DNA of 64,000 bases. Source: Arctopsyche grandis (lineage: Eukaryota > Arthropoda > Insecta > Trichoptera > Hydropsychidae). Below are positions 1 through 20,593 of the stretch, piece by piece. The position numbers and the translations under genes are program-made. How positions within the stretch are numbered: position 1 is the first letter of the stretch; each line of letters starts with the position of its first letter. The notes beneath the pieces were generated by a model that saw only the letters and a list, made by a program, of their open reading frames with translations, did no database searches and was not told where the DNA came from. Location: NCBI RefSeq assembly GCF_051622035.1, contig NC_135361.1:30991205-31055204 (forward strand). Reading direction: 5' to 3'.

Positions 1-40
1 TAGAGGTTTACTTTTGTACATATTGAGCTTTTTCTCGGTA

Positions 41-720
41 TTATTTCATGCAGCATGTCGATTACACTGAAAAACAAAATAAAATTACCAGAGCGGAGAC
101 TAATAAATCCTTACTAACTTTGACTCACTAAATTTGTATATGACAATGAATTTTGTTGACTTTCTCCCATTTAAGAGATATGGGCGTTTAAAAAATTTGC
201 AATTTTTATAGATTTTTGTCTTTAATTCAAAATATAGTACTGCTGTGCCAAAAGCGAGTATTGGAATCAATAGTCAGATAGAAAAAAATGTATTTATGGC
301 GACTTTTTTACTACTTTGAAATATTTATAATTAATTATCTAACGAATTAAGTCAAAAATATACTTTCTTTGTATTTTTTTCCGTAATATTATTGGATAAT
401 TTCAATCATTTTTCACTTAATCACGTGTATATGGATTGATTTTTTATATCAATATATTTTGTTTTATCGAGACGTACTAATTTGAGCGGTAAATGATTTT
501 AAATTGAGTAAAAAAAAGTTTTTCATGCGAGGATGCAAGAGCGATATGTAGAATGGAGAGCGCATCACTTCATTTCACTCGCTCACGCTAGCTTTCAAAC
601 GATTAGCGCTCCGTCTATAACATTTCATATTGTAATTTGAAATCATTTACCACTTGAATTAGTACGTTCAGATAAAATAAATGGAATTGAAAACCAATAC
701 ATATAAACATGGTAATGTGA
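41..720. repeat. Dispersed AT-rich repeat with internal hairpin
   Basis: The block around 60-300 is closely matched at about 49385-49650 and, inverted, at about 12640-12910; all three carry the phrase 'agcggagactaa' near one end. A second part, about 428-712, is an imperfect inverted repeat of roughly 75-bp arms around a central segment containing 'catcacttcatttcactcgc', and the same hairpin recurs at 12985-13280. No coding potential was recognised. It looks like a non-autonomous DNA element or two adjacent ones; the family is not identified. Confidence 0.6.
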
Positions 721-1016
721 AAAATTAAGAAAATTAGCTAATAATACTACGGAAAAAATATATTTGAATTTAAAAATTAATTATACGTAAAGCAATAAAA
801 AAATTTAATCAATGGAAAAAATCTAACTATTGTTTCGCGCGGTCGGACGTCTTACGTACAACTAAAATCTACAACCACAAATTTCGTCCACCGGGCTACT
901 ATTATTCTATAGGTATAATAATGTAACTGTAAGGATTTAGAATTACAAATAATTGTCACAAAATATTCGATTCTCACAAAAATAATGACCCTCGTAATCG
1001 TAAAGAATATACGTAC

Positions 1017-2478
1017 CACATACAAAAATACCCATAAATAAAAGACTAAACCCATAGCTTGCCATGTCTTTAATTAAGAAGCATACAATACTTCCAATCA
1101 AGATACTCAATGTAATGAAAATAATGCCAAGACCATTATTAACCAACCAAGGAAGCAACATCAGTTTTTTTTTCTGCAACAACACATTCGCATGTTATCG
1201 ATATTAATGTACATAAATTGACGTTAAAATATCCATTAAAACAAGAACGTATGTATTACTAACTGAATAGACGCCATAGAGGAGAACAGCACCCGTTATA
1301 ATGTCAATTACTTCTGTAGCGACAACTAAGCTGAATACTGGTGTGAAAGCTGAAAAGGTATGAAAGTTTGAAATTTTTGGTTTGAAAGCCGTGAGTGAGC
1401 TGTCGGTGAGCGAAACATCCATGAACGAGATGTGGTGTCACCATGTTTTACACATATTGTACTGTAACGTGACGATTGGACGATCAATGCTCGTCGACCA
1501 ATGGGTGACCAGCACTCATCGTCCAATCAGCGAAAGAGACAATAAGCACCCACGGCGTTGAGTATAATAAGATTGGCGGATTGTTTTATTTATTTATTCT
1601 AAGCTGGCTGTCCGAAATGTGAAGAATAAACTACTACTGCTACTACTCTCCCCTTTCACTGGGGAATAGCGTAGTTCTATGTCAAAAAGTAAACAATACA
1701 TAAAATCTCGAAAGAGACTTCGTTTGTATGTATGTTTGTTTGGTTCGTAAAATCCGTGACGTTCAATTTAATAAAAAACAAATGAATATAGTGTATGTAT
1801 GTGAGTATATGTACGTATATGTAGGTGTGTATGTTTACATGTATATACATGTATGTGCATTATTCTTATTTTTTTCTAATTTTATTGTATTTCATTACAA
1901 TTTGTTTTTATATTTCTTTTACCTTTTTCATTTTGTAAAATGGTCAATTTTTTTACATACCTTTTTTATTCTTGACCGAATATATATGTACATATGTTTT
2001 GATAAATAAATAAATAAAATATTGAAATACATTTAAATAAAATAAAACTATTCAAATAAATTTAAATATAATAAAACTATTCAAATAAATTTAAATAAAA
2101 TAAAAATATTCAAATAAATTTAATCAAATGTTAACTATTAGATTGGCCATGTTTAAGCGGTTTATTTTACAAATACCGAGCGAAGCCGGGTAAAGCCTAG
2201 TAAAAAGTAAAAATAAATACCTTCATTGAAAACCTCTTTATTCAGATTGTCCTCGAATTTATAGGTCCTTAAATTTGAATATTCAAAAATAAGACTGGAG
2301 AGATTAATAATATTTTCAAACTAAAACAATATGTAAATAAAAAAATTTCATAATTCAATTCATAAATTTAATATTCAAAGATGATGTCTTAATCGGAGCT
2401 CACCAAACAAAACCAAATGATACATAAAATTCCGTTCTTCAGGCTAAAGCAGCAACAACACTTGTCCAAGACCACCAT
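1017..2478 (-). CDS. Four-helix membrane protein paralogue, copy 1 (partial, 3' exon off window)
   Basis: Four exons of a gene whose function I do not know: 2404-2478, 2221-2320, 1264-1349 and 1017-1173, joined in phases 0, 1, 0. All boundaries are GT/AG and match those of the three other copies in this window. The start is the ATG at 2478, the only one that opens the Cys-rich N-terminus (MVVLDKCCCCFSL). The product has a short N-terminus, a first helix across the exon 1/2 junction, a second helix in exon 3 and a third plus part of a fourth in exon 4 (KKKLMLLPWLVNNGLG...). The fifth exon, expected to code for the last helix end and a PPAY tail, should lie left of position 1; the remaining 1 kb is repeat. 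Architecture resembles LAPTM4-like and insect DUF4728-type four-helix proteins from general knowledge. Exon 1 is more diverged than in the other copies (LRTGTL has become LKNGIL), so weakened function is possible. Confidence 0.75.
1390..1456 (+). repeat. Degenerate ~16-bp phased array (GTGAACGA type)
   Basis: Short run of units resembling 'gtgagcgaaacatcc', ending in 'gtgtcaccatgtt'. The same run followed by the same downstream sequence occurs at 19030-19190, in the equivalent intron of copy 2. Confidence 0.55.
1457..1684 (+). repeat. Solo-LTR-like segment
   Basis: Begins 'tgtactgtaacgtgacgatt', contains an AATAAA followed by 'ctactactgctactactc', and ends near 'tctatgtca'. A close copy lies at about 19193-19433. 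Start with TG, end with CA and an internal polyadenylation signal suggest an LTR, but I see no 5-bp target duplication, so the call is tentative. It sits in intron 2 of the copy-1 gene. Confidence 0.4.
1708..2192 (+). mobile_element. Non-autonomous Helitron-like element
   Basis: Starts at 'tctcgaaagagactt' and ends with an imperfect hairpin (accgagc/gccgggt) followed by a CTAG-T terminus ('aaagcctagt'), the Helitron-type end. Related copies are at 19443-19677 and, inverted, 58872-59101. The expanded middle consists of 'aaataaattt' repeats. It lies just downstream of exon 2 of the copy-1 gene, at the same place as the copy in the copy-2 gene. Confidence 0.55.
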
Positions 2479-2519
2479 TTTATTATCTAAAAAGAAACAA
2501 CTATGTATACATATGTATG

Positions 2520-4105
2520 CAGTGGCGGACTGGGACTGAAATCAGTGCATGCCAGGAGTCAAAGGGGGCCCCACCCAGGGTTAAAAAAATTTGTCCCCCC
2601 CCCCCATATAACAAAATTTTCTTCTTTCCATCACGCTAAAAATCAAGGGCAAAAAATAAATAAAATTTTCAAAAATGGGAATAAACAAATTTAGGTACAA
2701 GAAAAATGGCAAAAGCAAAATAGATCCATAAATTACATTGTATATTTCGTTTTAATCCTTGTCCTAGGTAAATAGAATGCATCATAAAAAAATGCGGCAT
2801 AAAAGCAGCTTTTACTTTCGGTAGAAAACAATCAGGGACGTCATTTCAGCTTTTTCTTGGGGGGGGGGGGCAGGCGAAGATTGGTCAAATTGAATTTTTT
2901 TTCAAAAAATCTTTTTTATATCGGAATAAAAATGGAAAATATACAATATGAAAAAAATAAGCTTATTTTTGAAAAAGTATATATAAAAGTATCTTATGTA
3001 AAAAGCCAAAAAAGCGCCGCAGGCGAAAATTTTTTTCCAAAAATCTTCACATGGTCGCAAAATGGTTAACAAAAGTCGACCATCAAAATGTATCACTATA
3101 TCAAAAAATATACAAACTTTCGGAAAAATAAACGATACACATCTGTTTTTGAGACAAAATAAAGTAAAGGCGACCTTTCTAACGATTCCCTCAATGGGAT
3201 GAACAATTTCTAAGAATGTTACCCAAGGCATACCACTTAAAAACCAAAATATATTTGCTTCAAAATAATAAAATCTTTTTTTTTCAAAGCACATAGCAGC
3301 GATTATTTTATTAGTTACACAAAAGTAACATAATATAAGAAATAAACGCAGCATTCATAGATCCATAGTATCTCATTAATCATTAAATTCATAATATTTT
3401 CTAAATTCACCTATTCCTTAATTTAGGGGGGCGAGTGCCCCCCCCAAATTACATCCCTGAAAACAAAAAATGCATAATATTTTCAATTAATGTTAATCGA
3501 AAATCGAGATTTTGGGGAGGGGCCCCTATCCTATGTTTCTATATACATGGATGTGTCTAGATTAGGAATAGATTTTATATTCGGAAACTGTTTAAAATTG
3601 TGTATTTAAATCTTACTATATCGTCGAAGTATAATCAAATGTTATTTTGAAAGTATGTATGAAGTAAATTTTAATCGCTGGTTGATGATGAATCGTCCTA
3701 TCAAAATTGTTTTAAGCAATTCAGTTTATATTATTCACGGAAATTTGTTTATTCCCATTTTTATTTCAGTAGGTAGTTGTTACATAGGTTGGAAATATTA
3801 CATAACCTTGAGGTTGGAAATGGGCCCGGTAAAAGGGCCCACGCAAATGTTGAAACTTACATTTCGAGCCTAATAAAATAAGTTAGCCGATCCTTGGGCT
3901 GTATTAGTTGTTTGTGTATATCGTAAGAAATTTGTTTTGTTGAAATACCCAAACTCTAGGTCCCAAAGTGCAATATCCTATAAATTTTTACACACGTGAA
4001 ATAGTTAAAAAGTTATTTAATTTTACTGAGGGCCCATATTTTCTAACGGATAGTGGGGCCCACATGCCATCGGGCATGTACGCTTGTATGGCCAGTCCGC
4101 CACTG
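2520..4105. mobile_element. hAT-like non-autonomous transposon
   Basis: Termini are 'cagtggcggactgg' and its reverse complement 'ccagtccgccactg', flanked by an 8-bp duplication 'tatgtatg' (2512-2519 and 4106-4113). The paralogous position upstream of copy 2 (about 19975-20010) lacks the element but keeps the flanks, giving an empty site. The interior is AT-rich, with G- and C-homopolymers near the ends, and has no transposase. A second element is nested at 2833-3459. Confidence 0.75.
2833..3459. mobile_element. Nested hAT-like MITE
   Basis: Termini 'cagggacgtcattt' and 'aaattacatccctg' are near-perfect inverted repeats, flanked by 'aaaacaat' and 'aaaacaaa' (7 of 8 bases match). G and C runs next to the termini make the ends strongly complementary. 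An open frame on the minus strand inside it has no recognisable domain and I treat it as chance. Confidence 0.65.
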
Positions 4106-4188
4106 TATGTATGTATGTCTGATTAAACTGATTAAAGCTTTGTCTAGTCTATTCTTTAAAATTCATGTCCAGATACGTTCCCTTAAGG

Positions 4189-5060
4189 CAGGGGTTCCCA
4201 ACCTTTTTGTACCATAGAGCGCATTCTAAAATAAGGGGAGGACGGCGGGTACCACTTTTTTTTCTAAGGATATTTATAATTGGACAAGGGTAATAAATAA
4301 TAAGCAAAAATAATTTTAAAATAATAATATTATTTTTCAAATTACATTCACACAAAGAAACGTACATACAAAATGTAATACATAGTAAACAAAAAACACA
4401 CATACAAAGAAAACATTTTATAAAAAAATATAATATCAATCTGTCAGTGTGATATTTGGCATTGCATTTCATTGGCCAGTGCCTCATAAATGTGAGAGTA
4501 TGACGATAATCCTGTTAACAAACAATCATAAAGATGCTCATCGGTGAGTCGAAATCTATATCTTGATTTTATTAAATTCATTTTTGAAAACAATGATTCG
4601 CATAAATATTAAGAACCGAAAAAACCGATTTAGTTTTTGTATATGCCGCTTTTTTCAAAAATGGGAACTTTTCTCTGTCCACTGTATTCCAGAAGTCCTC
4701 TGATGTTAAGAATTTTAGCAAAATATCATTCTTATGGTCCAAAATTTCTAACTCTAGTTCTTCTGCCTTCCCTTGAACAAGATCTGCAATACGTGCGACT
4801 ATTTCCATTGCATTTATTTGGCAAGTAAAAGGATTGATACAGAAGGAGACAATTGGCTCGATATTTGTAAACTGCAGAAATCGCTCATCAAACTGTTTTT
4901 GAAGCACTTGAAGGTGCTTAATAAATAATGACACGTATCATTCATTTTTACCTAGCATTTTCTTCATATGTGGGAAATGCACGAGAGACTTGATCGGCAG
5001 ATGTGATATCAACAAAACCAATTTTGCTTTAAATGAGTTTACAATCATATCAACAAGTTG
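4189..5060 (-). pseudogene. hAT transposase remnant (ZBED/SCAND3-like)
   Basis: Minus-strand frames code for the end of a domesticated-type hAT transposase: EDFWNTVDREKFPFLKKAA near 4680, then after a frameshift near 4600 SKMNLIKSRYRFRLTDEHL, the hAT dimerisation region of ZBED8/FAM200/SCAND3-like proteins. Upstream, 4970-5060 gives a degraded stretch resembling the preceding part. The left end carries 'caggggttcccaacc', a typical hAT terminus in this group. The other terminus was not found. Stops and the frameshift make it inactive. Confidence 0.65.
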
Positions 5061-5099
5061 GTAATAATCAGATAACTATGTATCTATCAAAAGATATTA

Positions 5100-5950
5100 A
5101 TGACGTATGTATGACTTATAGTGTATTTAATTTTATTAAGTGTTGAAAGTCTTAATCTTGTACACCGTAGACCAATCAACCTCTCTTATAAACATGACAC
5201 ACAACCAAAAAAAACCTTATGTACGACGATGAAAATCATTAAAAATAAATTTCACTCAAATTTCTATTAAAAAATCACATTGTTGAATTGTTTAAATTAA
5301 AAAATATTTGGAGTTGCAAGTATGTAAATAAAATGATATCAAAATTAATTAAGATTGATTTCGATAAGTTGGCAATTCACGACTATAGTTTACAATCAAA
5401 ATCCAGGCCAAACCCAGAGTTAAAAATTTGACAGGCATTTCACGGGCCACAAACACACAGTTAGTGGTTACTTTATTTGTCTTGAAGAGTTGGATTGATG
5501 ATGGTGATGCAGAATAATAAATAATAATACAAACGACGTACCTGACGGATAACACAGTAAAGGGCAATAAGAGGCCTTGTAAAATGCGAGTTTAATAAGG
5601 CAAGATTCAATAAGTTCCGAATCTTATCTTTATTATCGAGATCGATAATAAAGATAAAATATTTCACATTTACCGATTTGCTAATTTGGCATCAAAATAA
5701 TTAAAAAGAGGTTAGTAAAAAAATTATACTAAAAAAATGTATTATAAAAGAAGGCATGAAAAGAAAAAAAAATAAAAGAAAATAATAATATGGAATAGTA
5801 ATTTAAAATAGTAAAAATAACAATATGTTACAAAGAATTTTATAAAATTCCTATTGTTGCTACCCGGCTTTGCCCGCTGTTTGTGACCAAAAGATAACAT
5901 ACTGATAAAAAAAATTAAAATACTGGACATACCGCAAAAATAATTAAAAT
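5100..5950. other. AT-rich intergenic stretch, no gene seen
   Basis: Only low-complexity AT-rich sequence, with one fragment around 5870 ('acccggctttgcccgctg') that resembles Helitron termini elsewhere in the window. No coding exon or RNA gene recognised. Confidence 0.5.
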
Positions 5951-5964
5951 ACCGACTATAGTTT

Positions 5965-6881
5965 CCAATCCAAATATTCAAATATTCGATATTCGAATAT
6001 ATTCGGCCTATTTTGAACTATTCGTTATTCGAATATTTGAGAAATTATTCGAATAATATTCGTGAAATTTTTTAATGAAATTTTAATAAAATATTTTACA
6101 AATTAAGAATTTTTTTAACATAATACAATATTATTTTTAACTCAAAATGTATAACATAACAGTGTATTGTGTGAAAGACGTATCAGTCGTCGACTCGGAA
6201 TCATTTTATCACCTCAGTGCAATGGATTCGTGGAACTCGACATTGGAATTCCTCGCTAACTTATTTTACGAAAGAGAACTTATTGCATTGTTTATTTGAA
6301 ACGGTAACAAAAATACAGTGCGAAGCAGGTTTGCAATTTGTATGGATACGCAGAAATATTTCGTTTCAATTATGTTGTTTTGAATTTCAGTTCTGTTTTG
6401 GAGTTCGTAGGGACACGTTATCGATCCAGGTATTTTTTCTCAAGTTAAATGAATTGATTGAACGCGCGTGAACGTTATAAAAGTACGTTTTTCAAATTCC
6501 AAAATAATCCAAAGGGTTAAAGTACTGAATAACTTTAAAAAACGAACCGAAGCTTTAGATATTATTCTAAAAACTTTATTAACAATTAAGCCAACGTCAA
6601 CTGCTACTGAAAGAGTGGTCTCCACAGCAGGAAAAATAAAAACAAAATTAAGGGCGAGATTAAATTTTGAAACATTTAATACATTATTATTTTTAAAATT
6701 AAAATAATGTTTATGTATGACGAAATTTTATTATTTAATTTTAATTATTATTTAATTTTTAATTTTATTATTTTGAATTAATATTTCACACTGTTTTCTA
6801 TTGTTTAAAACTATTCGAATATTTCGAATTTTACTATTGGATATTCGAATAGTTGATGAAGTCCAATAATTGGAAACCCTA
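5965..6881 (+). mobile_element. Internally deleted hAT element
   Basis: Ends carry 'gtttccaat' / 'attggaaac' and many 'ttcgaata' motifs in inverted arrangement. Only the C-terminal part of the transposase remains, at 6468-6707. Target duplications are unclear because both flanks contain 'taccga'. Confidence 0.6.
6468..6707 (+). pseudogene. hAT transposase C-terminal dimerisation fragment
   Basis: About 80 residues, including LLTIKPTSTATERVVSTAGK and a following KTKLRARLNFETFNTLLFLK, match the conserved hAT C-terminal block (ST-x-x-ERVFS-x-AG, then R-x-RL). The zinc finger and catalytic core are absent, so it is a relic inside the 5965-6881 element. Confidence 0.7.
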
Positions 6882-7093
6882 AATTACCGACCATCTATGC
6901 ATATTAAAATACGAACCAACCAATACGAACCATACGAACCGTATGAAACAAATACATAAATAATAAATCAAACACATTTGCCTGTTAGGAAAAACTTCAT
7001 GCTACATTAGGGCTGCCATACGTCCCCGTTGACAGGGACATGTCCCAGTTTCGAGGTCTGTGTCCCGGTGTCCCAGTCCGAGAGTCATTTGTC

Positions 7094-8890
7094 CAGTGGC
7101 GGCTCGTCCTAATGGGCTGCCGGGCTGCAGCCCCTCCTATAAAATTCTAAGATATATGTTTAATAATACATTTAATATTTTATTTATTAATGATATTTTT
7201 TTTATTAGTTGGATGGACGAACTATTGGGGCCTTCGACAGAGTAAATATTACTTACAATATCACCCATATCCAAAAGGGTGATATTGTAAGTAATGTTGA
7301 CCGTTTCGAAGACCCCACTAACTTGTATGGTGACAGATGAATTAAAATGTTGCTGTACTGGCTGTAAAGTGTTACAGCGCCGCGCTGAACGCTGCGCAGC
7401 CCGGAGTTTCGGAACGAGAAAGAGAAAGAGCTATTTGCAAGTGCAGATAGCTCTTTCTCTTTCACTCACTCTGCCGTTTTGGGCTGGAGCCCGTCGGGCT
7501 GGGCCGTTTTGGGCTAGAGCTGGAGCGTTCAGTCGGCAGCCTTCGCCTGTTAAACGACATTCATCTGTCAGTTTGTTTAAGATTTCACGCGCTTGATCTT
7601 ACATTTGATTAGTTGAATCGCACGATCACAGCTTTATTCGTTTTCGTTACTCTTAATTGGTTGTGTACGAGCCCTCATCAAATCTTCGGTGAGTCGTTTT
7701 CATTTTGATAACAGCAAACTTTTTTCAAATCTGTTTAACTTTTTCTCGTAATTTTTATTTAAATATATTAAGATTTTTTTTCTTTTAAAAATGGAACAAC
7801 AAAAGAATTAAGTAAAATATTTACAAAATTTGCACTTTTCGCGACTAGAACTTACCGAAAAAGTCGCTATAAAAGCATTAGGCTGCCTCACGCCCAATTT
7901 AATTATTTCACAGCCTGCAACTAGTAGATATTTTAGTTACTCGCGAAAATTTAATCCAGACATTTATAAAAAATACAATTGGTTAACGAGATGTACAGAA
8001 AAAAACGCGTTATTTTGTTATCCGTGTCTTTTGTTTGGAGGCGAGTCGCCAGGCGAAGCATCTTGGACGAAAACAGGAGTTATTGACTTAAAACATTTAA
8101 ACGATAAATTTAAAAACACGAGGGAAGTGTCGAACACTTAAAAAATGTGTGTAATCTCACGATTTTGGGAAGCTTGTCGGCGGGAAATTGATAAGCATAA
8201 CGAAAACGTCAAAAAAAATCGGGATGTTTTATTTAAAATTATTGATTGCGTTAAATTTTGCGGTAAATTTGAAATGCCAATGAAGGGACACGATGAAACA
8301 GATAATTCAAAAAATCCAGGAGTTTTTCGGGGGCTTCTAGAATATTCACAAAATTTCGACGATTCTTTAAATAACATTTTCAAACTTCTTCGGTTTTTAA
8401 AGAGACATCAAAAACTATTCAAAATGAACTTTTAGATTGTATTTTGAACGTGTGTAGGGAACAAATAAGTGCTGAAATAAAAAAAGCAACTTATCTAGCT
8501 GTTATGGCAGATGAAACAACCGATGTATCGATGCATTGTCAACAGGTTAATGTTTTTCGTTACGAATTAGGGGGTTAAGTTTTTGAAAGGTTTTGGGTTT
8601 TTTTTTAATCCGCGTCGCGAAACCAGCAAGAACGAATTCTTTTTAGCAATCTTACTGGAGTACCAGCGTATTTTTCGAAATCTTCATCGCGTTTGGACGC
8701 ACCCCTTTAATGGGTGGTGAATGTTGCTAGTTTTTTTTTCAATAATACTTAAATCCACATGTAAGTGGTCGTACGCCAAAAATTGTGCTTATTTTGTCCT
8801 GTTATGACATGATAGAATAATTATGGTGACATTTTTTAGACATCTTTTCAGTGCAGCCCCGCTACTAAAAATTATCACGAGCCGCCACTG
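7094..8890 (+). mobile_element. Nested hAT transposon (ZMYM1/DUF4371-type)
   Basis: Termini 'cagtggcggctcgtc' and 'cacgagccgccactg' with a perfect 8-bp duplication 'catttgtc' (7086-7093 and 8891-8898). Inside are two hairpins: arms 7248-7266/7277-7295, and a second around 7425-7470 built on 'gaaagagaaagagctat'. The coding part is 3'-truncated. Confidence 0.85.
7830..8579 (+). pseudogene. DUF4371-type hAT transposase, broken
   Basis: Frames in order give LTEKVAIKALGC..., a TTF-type zinc-finger region (WLTRCTEKNALFCYPCLLF near 7980-8035), then after a stop near 8140 FWEACRREIDKHNENVKKN..., and after another frame change YLAVMADETTDVSMHCQQV near 8495-8550. The order matches ZMYM1-like transposases up to the first catalytic Asp block (ADETTD). 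The rest of the catalytic domain and the dimerisation domain are missing, so the nested element is non-autonomous. Confidence 0.7.
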
Positions 8891-9268
8891 CATTTGTCCC
8901 CGTCAATTTCAAAATTTAGACATTTAAAAAAATTATTCAATTATTTTTTAATAACTATCGAACAAGACCTTTTGAACCAAGAAATCTCAGGATGCACTCT
9001 CTATACTGTGGTCCTAAAAGGAAAGACGTTTACACGTCAAAAATTGTACCCACTTAATATCTAATATGGACAATGACACTGACAAGTACGAAGCGCGCGC
9101 ACTTCGTTTACTGTTGCTGATAATATCCGTTTGTTCTGTTTGTTTCTGATCGAAGAGGACTGATATTTTGATGTAAGTTTTTCAATACATAGATATATAA
9201 TAATTTTCAATAATAGTAAATATCTAGGTAATCAAGCAACCCAGGCATACAATAAACTAAAAAAACAC

Positions 9269-9898
9269 ATGGACATTACGACGACACAAGTAGAAGCATT
9301 TGAAAAAGACGTAGAGAATTTTTACAACGTTGGAATTAATTATTTGGCAAAGTGGTCAGTTCCACTGGCGAAATATGATGTTTTTTCATGGATGCTTCTC
9401 CATGAAGTACCCGAATGGGAACATGTTGAAAAAACTATTGCTTATTTAAGTGAAATGGGAATATTGTTCACGGATTCAATCTATGAGGAAGTAAAGTATA
9501 TGAAGTCATTTATCGAAAATAAAAAAGCCGAAGAATGGAAAACGAAAGATGTGCATGATAAATGGTTATACTATTTCAAAAAAACTGAAGAGACAGAAAG
9601 AAAAGCTAATCTACTGAAAATGTGCCAATACTTGTTCGCCATCCCACCGCACAATGCACATGTTGAACGTGTGTTCTCATTAATTAAAACTCAATGGACA
9701 GATGAGCGCAATTCGCTTTCTATTGACACAGTACAAAGCATAATTCAATGTACTTTAAATTATAAAATGTCATGCATTGAATTCTATAATTATATAAAAG
9801 GGGAAAAAGAGTTACTTCAAAAAACGAAAACATCGGAAAAATATGATTGGGCAAAGAAGTGCGATGATAATGAAGTCACGGAAATCAGAGAAGAGTGA
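9269..9898 (+). pseudogene. hAT transposase C-terminal half
   Basis: An uninterrupted 209-residue frame ending with a hAT dimerisation block (CQYLFAIPPHNAHVERVFSL, then an IKTQWTDERN run). The same block, diverged, occurs on the minus strand at 51469-51738. The zinc finger and first catalytic residues are not present upstream, where only about 370 bp separate it from the nested element. It is probably a 5'-truncated relic, although the frame is open. Confidence 0.65.
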
Positions 9899-10289
9899 AG
9901 GCGATAGAAGAATAGGCTACTGTACATGAAATACAATGTTAATGTAAGGTTTCATTTAGTTAAATTTATTTGAATCGTCCAATTATCTATATTTATTTAT
10001 TTTAGCTTTGGTACAGACGCTTCCACAAAAAAAACCTATTATCAATCTTAAAATTTTTCTTTCAATTCAATTTTTGTTTAGTTCCAATTACTTGTTGAAA
10101 TGTTGTATATTTTTTTATAATACAGCTATGAATATCGATAAAAATGTTTTGTTTTGTTTGTTTTTTTTTTTTTTTTTAGGGGGTTGTCCCCGTCGGTGCT
10201 CCGACACTTATGGCAGCCCTATGCTACATGCATACATATATTATTATTTTTAGTTGTTTTTGTATATATATGTTTTGTTTTTGTTATGT

Positions 10290-10405
10290 CTAATTGATTA
10301 TTTTGTTTCTTGTCTTTTCTGTTATATTTTTGACCACTGTGGCGCATTAGGAATTCCTGTAATGCTACAACGGTCCAAACTTTAAATAAATAAATAAATA
10401 ATATA
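10290..10405 (+). repeat. Retroposon 3' tail fragment
   Basis: The stretch 'ggcgcattaggaattcctg' followed by an AAAT-repeat tail resembles the 3' tail of the SINE family seen at 26.2, 33.95 and 38.7 kb ('ggcgcattggggtcttcctg'). It could be the tail of the partner LINE. Confidence 0.4.
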
Positions 10406-10524
10406 ATATTCATACTCAAAATTTCACACAAAATTATTTACGAGTTAACAAGTATATGTATAATCAGTTTATTGAATAAAATCATGTAGTGACAATTTTA
10501 AAATATTCCCGATATTTTCGAGAT

Positions 10525-10680
10525 TCTAATAAACGATTTCTCGAGAAACGAGAATCTCGAATTTTGATAATAAAATATTCTCGAGAAATGAGAATCTCGA
10601 AATTTCATAATAAAATATTTCAAAATAAAATTAATCGAAATTTCGTGTGAATTCTCGAGAAATCTCGAGACGAGATTGTT
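10525..10680. repeat. TCTCGAGAA-rich tandem repeat
   Basis: About two units of roughly 50 bp containing 'tctcgagaaa-gagaatctcg' joined by 'ataataaaatatt'. The cores are self-complementary. No gene recognised here, nor from 10690 to 11450. Confidence 0.5.
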
Positions 10681-11452
10681 TAGAAAGGCTTTCATTCAAT
10701 TATTAAAATTGATGATTGAATATGATGAAGCCTATAAAACGTAGAACTAGTGAAATACATGAGTTTTCTTGAAAGGATTATATTTCATTGAAAACATTAA
10801 AAACAATTCAACAAATTCTTTATTTAGGCTACATAATTCAATTTATTTCGAAGAATAATTAACAGCATTACAAATAATGCTGTTTCATAAGGATAATATA
10901 AAATTTTATTAATAATGTAAAGTATCTTTTAGTTTCTTTATATAAAAGTTAAATAACACTGTTCGACAAATGACGACTTTTTTTGGTTCAGAGATGAGAT
11001 ATGACTTTTCTTATAGATCAGTGAATACGAATCTGGTAATAAAAAATGTTGATTGGCTCGAGATTCGGAGATATACAATGTGTTTTTTAAATCGCGCGAT
11101 TTTTCTATATCTTGGTGTTATTCGGTCGATGTCTCAAAATCTGTCAATTTGCTGTTCAAAATGAATGTTGGAATCTATAGTTGGGTATTTTATTTGTAGT
11201 ACTTTTCAGCTTTCAAATCTCTCTGAGTAGTCGTCCAGTTCAAATCAAAAGTCAAAAGTACGTATTTTCACTTGGCATTTTTTTTAAATTGTTAATACTA
11301 TTTTATATTGAGTATTTTCTATTGAAACATGTTTATTGAGATAGTGTGTTCTGGCCACACTATCTTTTGTTTTCGTTTAAAAGGGTTAATTGGAGGTGTG
11401 CTGAATTTTAAATCGGTAAAATTGCAAGCTAAAGGCTCTTATATCTTTTTTG

Positions 11453-19958
<8,506 letters not shown>

Positions 19959-20241
19959 TTTATTATCTAAAAAGCAAAAACTATGTATGTATGTCTGATT
20001 GAATCGATAAAGCTTTGTCTAGTCTATTCATTGAAACTCATGTCCAAATACGTGAAACTCATGTCCAATCTTGCATATGGATTATAAAAAAATAAATTTA
20101 AAAAAATATACATTTTATTTCAAGAATTACACTCATAAAATGTTTGCTCTTATTTCTGACTAACTATTTGTGTGAAAAAACTTTTCAATCTTATCAGTGA
20201 TAAAAAAAAAGCCAATAAATGTGCTAATATACATATTATCG

Positions 20242-20593
20242 ATGCGGTGCAAACGATCGAAAATCGCCAGACAGACTGAACCACAGATTTACGACACGTG
20301 TACCTTATGCGTGCGCACTGCTCGCACTTACACTAAGCGAAATCTACCCGAAGTCCCGACATACACCTACCCTGTATACGTTCTGTGCTCCTGATACTTT
20401 AGTTCTGAATTTTGCCTTATTAAACTCGCCAGAAAGATCCAACTCAATTTTAATAATTGCATCTGTGCTCATCGAAAGGTTACTCGTCATCTGATGTGCA
20501 ATCTATCATTCGTGAAGTCGAGAATTGCGTTTAAAGCAGCCATCCAGTTAATCTGTTGTCCAGTCTGTATGGCGCTTGTCGATCGTTTGCACC
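20242..20593. mobile_element. MITE with ~20-bp inverted ends and 9-bp direct flanks
   Basis: 'ggtgcaaacgatcg' near the left end and 'cgatcgtttgcacc' near the right end form inverted termini, continuing inward as 'cgccagac' / 'gtctgtatggcg'. The direct repeat 'acatattat' flanks it. Interior holds no recognisable gene. 20595-20800 is another dispersed repeat shared with 45210-45330 and 43780-43860. Confidence 0.55.

Larger units (their letters stand above)
7008..10221 (+). mobile_element. hAT transposon (outer element of a nested pair)
   Basis: Termini 'tagggctgccatacgtcc' and '...atggcagcccta' are flanked by a perfect 8-bp duplication 'tgctacat' (7000-7007 and 10222-10229). The element carries a long C-terminal transposase frame (9269-9898). 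It is split near its left end by a second hAT at 7094-8890. A shorter relative with similar termini and protein is at 51203-51887. Confidence 0.85.

Noticed and set aside
2902-3354. 150-codon frame on the minus strand
   Set aside because: Lies entirely inside a non-autonomous hAT MITE, Phe/Ile-rich from AT composition, no domain recognised.
10498-10695. Small minus-strand frame over 'ctcgagaa' repeats
   Set aside because: Product of a local tandem repeat.
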